Assembly (NCBI GenBank): GCA_020025475.1
Contig: JAHHSA010000042.1
Location: forward strand, 1-14,363
Length of the DNA: 14,363 nt
Source of the DNA: Oscillibacter sp.
GTDB taxonomy: Bacteria; Bacillota; Clostridia; Oscillospirales; Oscillospiraceae
Direction: 5' to 3'
The notes under the pieces are model-generated. The model did no database searches. It saw only the letters and a program-made list of their open reading frames with translations, and was not told the origin of the DNA. The position numbers and the translations under genes were made by a program. Numbering within the stretch: position 1 is the stretch's first letter; each line of letters opens with the position of its first letter. Shown piece by piece: positions 1 to 7,000 of the stretch.

Positions 1-317
1 TGAGCAGCGTCATTCTGACCGATACTATCGAGAAGGAAGAGCACAAGAACGATGCCACCATTGGTGGTGTTACTGCTGAACTGCAGGTTAGCGCCTATGG
101 TAACCTTGTTCTGAATATCACTGGCCTGACCAGCGAAGATGAGGCTTCCTTCAAGGTTATTGCTAAGGACATTCGTTCCGGCAATACTGCCGTTGTCAAC
201 AAGGCTGTCGCTGAGAATGGCATGAACGTTGCTCTGGCAAGCGAGCGTATGGACAATACCATGGCTTACTCTGTTGAGCTGACTGTCAACGACAAGACCA
301 CTACCATCACTCTGTAA
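1..317 (+). CDS. C-terminal part of an unidentified, probably highly expressed surface or secreted protein (5' end outside the window)
   Basis: An open frame (codons starting at position 3) runs from the window edge to a TAA at 315-317, giving about 104 residues and ending in ...VELTVNDKTTTITL. The visible part is rich in Thr, Val, Asn and Ala and has alternating hydrophobic residues, as in beta-sandwich domains of surface-layer or adhesin proteins. No family is recognised. Codon choice differs from every neighbour: GTT, GCT, ATT and AAC dominate over the GTG, GCC and GTC used elsewhere. This resembles the translational bias of very abundant proteins, and a strong terminator follows within 50 bp. 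An abundant cell-surface protein is therefore a reasonable inference, but the fragment alone does not identify it. Confidence 0.72.
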   Translation, partial: SSVILTDTIEKEEHKNDATIGGVTAELQVSAYGNLVLNITGLTSEDEASFKVIAKDIRSGNTAVVNKAVAENGMNVALASERMDNTMAYSVELTVNDKTTTITL

Positions 318-363
318 TTCGTTACAGGCGATTGTAGAGTCTAACCCCTAATAAGGTTTGTAA

Positions 364-393
364 ACCCCCGAGCTTCGGCTCGGGGGTTTTTGT
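364..393 (+). terminator. Intrinsic terminator of the upstream partial gene
   Basis: A perfect 10-bp stem pairs 364-373 with 378-387, closed by a UUCG tetraloop and followed by a T-rich run (387-391, then TTT at 393-395). It lies 47 bp after the stop codon at 317. The convergent minus-strand gene ends 10 bp further on at 403, so the hairpin may also limit read-through from that side, although the minus-strand tail is not a clean U-tract. Confidence 0.93.
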
Positions 394-402
394 TTGCTTT
401 CC

Positions 403-1647
403 TTACAATGTCAAAGATTCCGGGAAGGCCTCTTGCCGGAGGACGCCCCACATCTTGTCAATATACGCAAGCGTATAGAAGTTCTCATAATAGTGGTAAT
501 AAAACGCCCCTTTCGGCGTCATTTCATACACCCCATTGTGCACGGTGGCAAAGCCCAATTTTTGGGCCAGCCAGAGCTCAAAGCCGTATGTTTTGCGCAG
601 GGACACCCCGAAGAATTTCCGAAAGTCCTCCTCTGGGACACGGGTGGAGTAGGCTTTCCAGAACAGCCAGTAGACCATTCTCTGCCGCAGGGTAAACCGC
701 AGTGTCAGGGAGGTAGGCAGGCGACCACTGTCAATTTGTCGGCAATAGGCGTCCAGGTCAAAGGTGTTGATTTTGAATTGGTCCCGCAGCAGCGTTACGG
801 CGGAGCAGCCGAAGCCCAGGAAGGTGTCCCGGGTCATAGAGGAGTAACCGGCTTCCGGGTCATTTGAGAAGGTCCAGACAGAGCTTCTGCTGTAGTTCTG
901 TTGGGAGCAGTATGCGGTGATCTGGTCCAGGAGAACCCGTTTTTTCTTCTTTTCCATGGCGGGCAGGGGAGACGCAGTGCAGGTGAAGTCAATGAAGGGA
1001 TAAATGGCAATATGGTTTGCGCCGTGGGCAAAAGCTGCCTCCACGTCGGCACGGAGGTCCTCAAACGTCTGCCCAGGCAGGGCAAAAATGAAATCCATGG
1101 AGACGGTTTGAAAGGGGACGGCTGCCAGCGCCGCAGACAAGACCTCGGGATGCACCGGCGGGCGGCCCAGAAGATCCCGGAACTTCTCCTGAAAAGACTG
1201 GATGCCGATGCTGATGCGGGTCACGCCCGCTGCTTTCAGGGTTTGAAGCACCGGAACCGTTACGTCACACGGATGCAGCTCCACGCCGATGCCCTCTGTG
1301 ATGGTGAAGTGTTGTGACAGGGCCTGGATGATCTCACCCAGCCGGTCCGCTGCAAGCGCCGGGGTGCCGCCGCCAAAGTAAAGGGATGTGACAGGATGTT
1401 TTTCTCCGCCTGTCATGTGAATCTCCCGCAGCAGCGCATCGATATAGCGGTCAAAGCGCTCCCGGTTCCACACCTCCTTGCAGTAGGGGCAGAAATCGCA
1501 GAGTGAGCGGCAAAAGGGAATATGAACGTACAGACCCAGCCGGTCACAGTCCCGGTAGTCCAGGTGCTGGTCGTTGTCCTGTGTAAAGCGGAAGGGGTGG
1601 ACAGAGCGGGTCAGCCACATACGGGTCAAGTCAGTGAGTATGGACAT
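403..1647 (-). CDS. HemN/HemW-like radical SAM enzyme (coproporphyrinogen III oxidase family)
   Basis: This 414-residue protein carries the radical SAM cluster motif C46-x3-C50-x2-C53 in the context VHIPFCRSLCDFC, typical of the HemN/HemW family. An additional C56 follows directly. The SAM-binding GGGTP motif is at 92-96, and SIGIQSF fits the conserved barrel strand of HemN/HemW. A C-terminal region (about 300-400) resembles the HemN_C winged-helix domain. Relatives include oxygen-independent coproporphyrinogen oxidase (HemN), the heme chaperone HemW and anaerobic heme-degrading methyltransferases (ChuW/HutW), and sequence reading alone does not choose between them. The ATG is preceded by AAGGAG with 5-nt spacing. 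It is the last gene of an operon with the radical SAM gene 25 bp upstream and the XRE regulator before that. A dedicated peptide or small-molecule modification role is possible given the company. Confidence 0.88.
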   Translation of the reverse strand: MSILTDLTRMWLTRSVHPFRFTQDNDQHLDYRDCDRLGLYVHIPFCRSLCDFCPYCKEVWNRERFDRYIDALLREIHMTGGEKHPVTSLYFGGGTPALAADRLGEIIQALSQHFTITEGIGVELHPCDVTVPVLQTLKAAGVTRISIGIQSFQEKFRDLLGRPPVHPEVLSAALAAVPFQTVSMDFIFALPGQTFEDLRADVEAAFAHGANHIAIYPFIDFTCTASPLPAMEKKKKRVLLDQITAYCSQQNYSRSSVWTFSNDPEAGYSSMTRDTFLGFGCSAVTLLRDQFKINTFDLDAYCRQIDSGRLPTSLTLRFTLRQRMVYWLFWKAYSTRVPEEDFRKFFGVSLRKTYGFELWLAQKLGFATVHNGVYEMTPKGAFYYHYYENFYTLAYIDKMWGVLRQEAFPESLTL

Positions 1648-1672
1648 AGCATCTCCTTTTTTTTGATGAGTG

Positions 1673-2575
1673 TCAGATGTACTTCAGATAGGTTTTCAGC
1701 ATTTCCAAAATGATTTTCACATTGCCGCGAAACAGCAGCGTATACTCCGCCACGAAGAAATAACCGCACTCAGCACACAGACCGGGTACGTCTATACAGC
1801 GCCCGCAGGTGGAGAGCTTGCCGTCCTCCAACACCACGCACTGGTGGCAGGGGGTGGGGAAGCTGTTTTCGATCAGATAGGGAAAGGCGGCTTTCAGGTT
1901 GAATACCGGGCACCCCTCGTCCATCATTTGGGTGATGGCGGCGCAGCATCGGCGCTTGTCCTCCTTTGTCAGCGCCAGCGGGCGGGTATCCGGGTAAGGG
2001 GTATGGAAATTAAAAGACACCGCCCGCACGTTTTTCGTGTCCCGGGCCAGCCGGCAGACATGGGGGATGACCTCCTTGTTCAGCTGGTTAATGGCCATAT
2101 AAAAGCAGATGTTATCCGAAGTGGCATGGGTGATGTTTTCCAGAATCGTGTCGTAGGTGTCCCCCCGAATCAGATTGTGACGTTCCCGGTCGCCGTCCAG
2201 ACTCAGCAGAATCAAATCCGCTTCCGGCAGATCCAAAGGGAAGGTCCCGTTGGTGACGGTGTTCACAATCAGGAAGCCCATGGTCTTGGCCTCCACCACC
2301 AAATCCCGCAGCCCTTTTTCTCCATCCCGCCACAAAAACGTCTCGCCGCCGCAGAAAAAGAGAATGCGCACACCCATGTCATAGAGCTGCTGCATCTCCT
2401 GCCGCACCTGCTTGTAGGGGTGAATCACAGCGGTGATGTTGTTGACAGAACAGTGCTTACAGTGCAGGTTGCACTTGTCTGTCAAGATAATAGTGCCTAG
2501 TATAGGCTCTTTTTTGCGCAATAAAATAGACTTTATGCCGAATTTTGCGAAGTGCAGAAAGGTGGATACGTTCAT
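1673..2575 (-). CDS. Radical SAM enzyme with SPASM-like C-terminal cysteine cluster
   Basis: This 300-residue protein has the canonical radical SAM motif C35-x3-C39-x2-C42 (DKCNLHCKHC) and the GGE motif at 76-78. It belongs to the MoaA/NifB/PqqE/SkfB-type group. The C-terminus carries six cysteines in three CxxC pairs (C243/C246, C257/C260, C267/C270), resembling a SPASM or twitch auxiliary Fe-S domain as found in peptide-modifying and other maturase enzymes. The substrate cannot be read from the sequence. Its ATG overlaps the stop of the XRE gene (ATGA at 2572-2575), so the two are probably translationally coupled, and the HemN-like gene follows after 25 bp. No precursor-peptide gene is visible next to it, so an assignment to ribosomal peptide maturation is only a possibility. 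Confidence 0.87.
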   Translation of the reverse strand: MNVSTFLHFAKFGIKSILLRKKEPILGTIILTDKCNLHCKHCSVNNITAVIHPYKQVRQEMQQLYDMGVRILFFCGGETFLWRDGEKGLRDLVVEAKTMGFLIVNTVTNGTFPLDLPEADLILLSLDGDRERHNLIRGDTYDTILENITHATSDNICFYMAINQLNKEVIPHVCRLARDTKNVRAVSFNFHTPYPDTRPLALTKEDKRRCCAAITQMMDEGCPVFNLKAAFPYLIENSFPTPCHQCVVLEDGKLSTCGRCIDVPGLCAECGYFFVAEYTLLFRGNVKIILEMLKTYLKYI

Positions 2576-3027
2576 CTGACAGCCACCTCCTGGGTCAGTC
2601 GCTCCTGCAGTTCTTCCAGATGAAAAGAGGAGAGCACCCGGCCGTCATGCTCGTCCAACAGCCGGTAGTGACCGGAAATAATGTTGCGTTGGATGCGCCA
2701 GCCCTGTCGGCTTTCCACGTCGGTCCACCAGACCCGGCCACCCATGGTCCGGGGATAGACCGGATGCAGGTCATCCAGGCCCAGAGACCGGAGCAGGTCC
2801 GTCAGCTCCCCGCCGAATTCATTTGCCAAAATTGTGCTGCACCCGAATAGACAGCCGCAGGCCGCCGCTCCGGTCCAACCCAGGCTGCGCCGTCCCTTTT
2901 CGATCTCCACCAGGGTCTTTTTGGAGATACCAAGAGCCAGGGCCATTTTTTCTTGTGACAAGCCGTATTCCGTGCGGACCAGCTTGAGCAGATGGTCCAT
3001 CCGGGTCACAAAGGCTTCACGAGTCAT
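2572..3027 (-). CDS. XRE-family helix-turn-helix transcriptional regulator
   Basis: This 151-residue protein has an N-terminal HTH of the Xre/Cro type at about residues 8-50 (RTEYGLSQEKMALALGISKKTLVEIEKGRRS), followed by about 90 residues of unrecognised sequence that may sense a ligand. The ATG at 3025-3027 was chosen over the upstream in-frame ATG at 3052-3054 because AAGGAGGG lies 6 nt before it. It is the first gene of the radical SAM operon and is divergent from the CPBP protease gene. The intergenic region contains a perfect 18-bp palindrome covering both candidate promoters, so this protein is the obvious candidate to autoregulate and to control both units. That assignment is inference from position. 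Confidence 0.87.
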   Translation of the reverse strand: MTREAFVTRMDHLLKLVRTEYGLSQEKMALALGISKKTLVEIEKGRRSLGWTGAAACGCLFGCSTILANEFGGELTDLLRSLGLDDLHPVYPRTMGGRVWWTDVESRQGWRIQRNIISGHYRLLDEHDGRVLSSFHLEELQERLTQEVAVR

Positions 3028-3055
3028 GGAATACCCTCCTTTTGCAGGTTGCAAT

Positions 3056-3083
3056 TTGAAATCATATAGTGTAATATTACACT
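3056..3083 (+). promoter_or_regulatory. Candidate promoter of the CPBP protease gene
   Basis: TTGAAA (3056-3061) and TACACT (3078-3083) are separated by 16 bp, upstream of the plus-strand gene at 3122. The -10 element lies inside the palindrome at 3067-3084, so a protein bound there should block this promoter. Confidence 0.5.
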
Positions 3084-3084
3084 A
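3067..3084. promoter_or_regulatory. 18-bp perfect palindrome, candidate operator for the XRE regulator
   Basis: TAGTGTAATATTACACTA is a perfect inverted repeat with no spacer, between the divergent XRE-radical SAM operon and the CPBP protease gene. It covers the -10 elements of both candidate promoters. Palindromic operators in the divergent promoter region of an XRE regulator are common, and this is the only such dyad between 3028 and 3121. Confidence 0.72.
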
Positions 3085-3101
3085 ATCTCGTAAAATGTCA
3101 A
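3074..3101 (-). promoter_or_regulatory. Candidate promoter of the XRE-radical SAM operon
   Basis: On the minus strand, TTGACA (3101-3096) is followed after 16 bp by TAATAT (3079-3074). The -35 is a perfect consensus match, and the -10 falls inside the palindrome at 3067-3084. The expected start of transcription is about 40 bp before the XRE start codon. Confidence 0.6.
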
Positions 3102-3121
3102 CATAGCAGGGAGGAGCAGCC

Positions 3122-3796
3122 ATGGAAAACAAGCGGGAAACAAGAATGATTTTGGCGGTGATGGTGGTGTGCTGCGCGGTGATGGGCTGGATAGATGCGG
3201 CTCTGCGGCCCGGATACGGCATCAAGTCTGCTTTGAAGCTGTTGCTATTCCTGGGTGGGCCCTGTCTGCTGTACTATCGGCGTCACCGCGGCGCACTGAA
3301 AAAGCTGTTTCGGTGGGATAGACGGGGTTGGTACACCCTGGCTGCCGGACTTGGCGTCTACGGTGTGATTCTTGGGGGCTATTGCCTGGCTGCTCGGTTC
3401 TTTGATTTTTCCCAGGTCGTCGGTGCTTTGGAACAGGACGTCGGCGTCAACGCCGGGAACTTCGTGTTTGTGGCACTGTATATCTCTTTCATCAACTCTC
3501 TGCTGGAGGAGTTCTTTTTCCGTGGCTTCGGCTATCTGGCCCTCCGTGACCATCTGGGGGAGAGATGGGCGTGTGTCTGGAGTGCGTTGTCCTTTGCCCT
3601 CTATCATGTCTCCATGATGCTGGGGTGGTTTCACCCCGGTCTGCTTGCTTTGCTGATTCTGGGACTGGTCGCGGCCGGGTGGCTATTTAATTTCTGTGAC
3701 CGTCAGGGCGGCACCCTCTGGCCATCCTGGGTCCTTCATATGTTTGCCAATTTTGCCATCAACACCGTGGGATTTCTCCTGTTGGGGATTTTCTGA
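3122..3796 (+). CDS. CPBP-family intramembrane metalloprotease (CAAX protease/bacteriocin-processing type)
   Basis: This 224-residue membrane protein has several hydrophobic segments (about 8-27, 37-52, 71-92, 112-128, 152-168, 173-191 and 203-223). It shows the three ABI/CPBP signatures: EExxxR (E129, E130, R134, in LLEEFFFRG), FxxxH (F158 to H162) and HxxxN (H206 to N210). These residues form the metal-binding active site in this family, so the enzyme looks intact. Family members process peptides, act in bacteriocin self-immunity or cleave membrane proteins. The substrate here is unknown. GGGAGGAG lies 5 nt before the ATG. It is transcribed divergently from the XRE-radical SAM operon and probably shares its operator, so it could process or export a product linked to those enzymes. 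Confidence 0.92.
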   Translation: MENKRETRMILAVMVVCCAVMGWIDAALRPGYGIKSALKLLLFLGGPCLLYYRRHRGALKKLFRWDRRGWYTLAAGLGVYGVILGGYCLAARFFDFSQVVGALEQDVGVNAGNFVFVALYISFINSLLEEFFFRGFGYLALRDHLGERWACVWSALSFALYHVSMMLGWFHPGLLALLILGLVAAGWLFNFCDRQGGTLWPSWVLHMFANFAINTVGFLLLGIF

Positions 3797-3885
3797 AATC
3801 CATGAAAACGGCCTTTGCATCTCTGAGAGCGATAGCACAATTTGCAAAAATTAGCCTCACACTGAAATTTTTTCCTATTTTTGTG

Positions 3886-3914
3886 TTGACAAGCGCCCAG
3901 CGGGATGCTACTAT
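3886..3914 (+). promoter_or_regulatory. Sigma-A type promoter with extended -10, upstream of the SLH surface protein
   Basis: A perfect TTGACA (3886-3891) is followed after 17 bp by TACTAT (3909-3914), with a TG one base before the -10 (3906-3907). Transcription should start near 3921, immediately before the first dyad and about 120 bp before the start codon of the surface protein. Confidence 0.75.
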
Positions 3915-3923
3915 TCTTCCGTA

Positions 3924-3941
3924 AGTTAACCGGAACTAACT
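3924..3941. promoter_or_regulatory. 18-bp inverted repeat A (GTTAR-N6-CTAAC type) at the transcription start
   Basis: The arms AGTTAA and CTAACT flank six bases. One arm position is mismatched (A3929 against C3936). The repeat begins 10 bp after the -10 element, a position where a bound repressor would block initiation or early elongation. Related dyads occur at 4009-4026 and 8161-8178. An alternative RNA fold pairs ACCGG (3929-3933) with CCGGT (3943-3947), so the element could also act in the transcript. Confidence 0.55.
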
Positions 3942-3948
3942 ACCGGTG

Positions 3949-3999
3949 GGCCCAGTCTTTGTGCTGCCTTTTGGCAGTGCGAAGCAGGGGCCTTTTTTT
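3949..3999 (+). terminator. Strong intrinsic terminator inside the leader of the SLH protein gene
   Basis: A long hairpin pairs 3949-3953 with 3988-3992 and, after a 3x3 internal loop, 3957-3968 with 3973-3984 (12 bp with GU pairs and a TTTT loop). It is followed immediately by seven T residues (3993-3999). It ends 40 bp before the ATG at 4040, with no clear second promoter between. Transcripts from the promoter at 3886-3914 should therefore either stop here, giving a small RNA of about 80 nt, or need anti-termination or read-through to reach the gene. This fits an attenuator or a 5'-derived small RNA. No known riboswitch class is recognised. Confidence 0.72.
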
Positions 4000-4008
4000 C
4001 AGAAAAAT

Positions 4009-4026
4009 GGTTAGATACTGCTAACC
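4009..4026. promoter_or_regulatory. 18-bp inverted repeat C, just before the SLH protein ribosome binding site
   Basis: Perfect 6-bp arms GGTTAG and CTAACC surround six bases. The repeat lies 3 nt upstream of the GAGGAGG ribosome binding site (4029-4035). It matches dyads A and B in length and arm sequence. It could be a second protein-binding site or an RNA hairpin that affects translation. Its left arm can also pair with CTAACT of dyad A, with one GU pair, giving an alternative leader fold. Confidence 0.6.
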
Positions 4027-4039
4027 ACGAGGAGGAAGT

Positions 4040-7000
4040 ATGAGAAAAGATCGAGTTACGCTGCTGGCGCTTTCTGCGGCACTGCTGCTGTCTGCCAACG
4101 CAAACGCGGCGTCGCCAACTGCATTCACGGATTTCCCGGAGGGCTGGGCTGCTGGGCCACTGACCCACGCGGTGGAGAATGGTTTGCTCCACGGCACTGC
4201 CGATGGAAGGATCAATCCGAATGGACTGGTGACCAGGGCACAGATGGCGGCCATTGTCACCCGTGCCCTGGGTGTGACTGAGCGTGCTTCCCTCAAGGGA
4301 TTCACCGACGTGGACGAGCAGGCCTGGTACTACGAGGCCATGGAAAAAGCTGTTGCCATGGGTGCGTTCCACGGGGACGGCGCCTTGCTGCATCCCAATG
4401 ATCCCATCAACCGGCAGGAGGCAATTTCCGTGCTGGCGCGGGTTTACTCCCTGCATGAGGGTCAGGTGGAGATGCTGGCTGACTTCCAGGATTTCAACAT
4501 GATTTCCGACTGGGCAAAGCCATATGCCGCTGCCATGGTGGAGCAGGGGTATGTGCTGGGCAACGGTGTGAACATGAAGCCCAGAACGACCATCACCCGT
4601 GCGGAGCTGGCACAGATTCTGGATCGTATGGCCCGCATCTATGTGACCGATGATCGCCCGGTGAACATTCCCGACAGAGGAAATGTTGTGCTCCGGGATG
4701 GGGATGTCCATTTGGAACAGATGACCATCAACGGAGATTTAATCATTGGCGACGGAGCACGGCGTGTCAAGCTCCAGGACGTTACCGTCACGGGACGGAT
4801 TTTGATTCGGGGAGGCACCGATGGCGTCTCTCTGCACAAGACCACAGCTGACGGCGGTCTCGTGGTGGACAATCCCAGCGGGCTTACTGAGCTGGAAGTG
4901 CGGTCCAGCAAGCTGGGTCATGTCACAGTCAAAAGCGACCTGCGCCTGGACAGCAGCAAGCTGAAGGATCTGGAAGTGCACAACGGAGCCAAAGTCACCT
5001 ATGTTCAGAACAATACCCCCAGTTCCTCGTCCTCCAAGCCGGATCACAGACCCAGTCCGAAGCCGGATTCCAAGCCGGACTCTGACGTGAAGCCCCAGCA
5101 GGAGACGCTGGTGCAGGAAGCCAAAATCGTGGACCTGGGTTGGAGCCAGTACATGGCTGTCCGGTTTGCGCAGGGACAGTCCCTGAAAAACTGTACCCTG
5201 ACTGTGGACGGAGTGGATGTCACCGACTCGGTGACGCCGGTCAGCGATGACGGCTCCATTGTCAAGTGGGAGGTCAGCCAGCTTAACCACGGAGAACTGG
5301 TGGTCTCTGACGGCCGTCATCAGCAGCGGATTCCCCTGCGCGCTGGAAAGGGAAGTGCGCCAATGACAGCTTCCGCTGCTGGAGCTGGTCCGGACTATTT
5401 CCTGCTGAACGGCCCCGTTTATGTGTGGGAGTACCATCTGACCAACTATGACGCAGCCGGTCGTGTCCGGGTGACGCCTGCCAAGACCACGTTCCGGCTG
5501 GGCGCAGAGGAAAACCGGATTCCCTCCTTCAGCCCCGACGCCATCCTCAAGCAGGATGAGAGCGCACTGCCCTACGGCATCAGCGGCGAAGTGCAGCTGA
5601 TGTTCAACTATGCCAAGGGCACCCCGGAAGAGCGGGCCTTTGTGGACGGCATCCAGGATGTCGCTCTGGTCTCTGCCGATGAAAATCAAACCACCCTCAA
5701 CAATCATCTGAATTATGAGCTGGACACGGAGTTTGCCCACGGCGACCATACGGTTGCCTGCGTGAAAGTGCCTCTGGGGCAGTCGAACTTCTACAGCAAC
5801 GGCCGCTACCAGCTGCGGGTCACCTCCAACGGCACGGCACGGCTTTTCCCCATCCATGTGGTGAATGAGAAGGTACCCTCCATGGTTCTGACCGGTGCCT
5901 CCGGCACAGATGTGCATTTCCGAGTGAAGGATCTGAACTACGGCGTCACCAGCCCTGTCCGTCGTGTGGATTTGACAGACCCCCAGGGCGTGACACGGAC
6001 GCTGACTCGATTTGATGACTGGTTCCTCATCGGCGATCTGTTGGTGCTGTACAACGACCACACCAACCATTTCCCGGTGGATGGCAACTACACCGTGACG
6101 GTGTACGCCGATGGCTTCCAGACATTCCACAAGACGTTCTACCAGAATGCTGTGTCTCCTGCCGGCACTGTCTCGGAGCGGCCGGTGCAGGCAATCAAGC
6201 CCATGACCGTGGATATCGTGACCTCTGCCAGCGTTGGCGGTGGCGGCAGTTCCGGCAGCGGTGGCGGCAGCACGGTGATGAATGCCAACCTGCTGGTGGA
6301 CGCAGACCTGATGGCAAATGCCAAAATTCTGGTCAGCCTGGGCCTGGACAATGCGGCTGCCACCGGGATCTCCGACCGCTGGGAGGACATGAGCAAGCTG
6401 TATGTGTGCAACAAGGGCGCAGAGCAGGTCTACACTGCCGAGAGCTACTTCGACGCGGTGAACACGGCCCGTACGCAGGGCAAGTACCTCTCCTTTGCAG
6501 AGTATACTGCGTCCAGCTCCGCTGAGACGACCAAAAATCGGCCTTACGCAGTCAAACAGATTCTGGAGGACAATCTCCTGGGTGAGACCACCAGCTTCCG
6601 GGAGGCTGTGAGTGAGGCAGCACCGAAGCTCACCCTGACCCGGCAGAGCGGACAGACCGCTGTGTTTTCCTGCGATGATCCGGTCTACCTTGCCAAGCTG
6701 GCCAAGGAGGGGACGCTGAACCTGGATTCCACCCATTCCGTACTGCCTGCGGAGCGGTACACCGCTGCGGACGGCACACTGACACTGCATCAGGTGGCCC
6801 CAGGAAAGCATACTCTGAAAATTCTGGTTCCCGGCTATCAGACCACAGAGCTGACCTTTGAGATCGCCAGGGAACTGGAAGAGGTGCAGCTGACAACGGC
6901 AGCGGACATCATCCGTGGTGAGCCGCTGGTGATTACCTGCCATGCACCCCACCAGACGGCCTGCGACTTCTTTGCCCAGATAACTGCCGTGAAGCTGACA

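Noticed and set aside
403..2500. Plus-strand open frames opposite the two radical SAM genes (for example 394-867 and 1670-2500)
   Set aside because: They are antisense shadows. The minus-strand frames carry intact radical SAM motifs and ribosome binding sites.
3921..4026. Known riboswitch (c-di-GMP, T-box, cobalamin, SAM) in the SLH gene leader
   Set aside because: None of the conserved core sequences of these classes is present. Only the dyads and a terminator can be supported.
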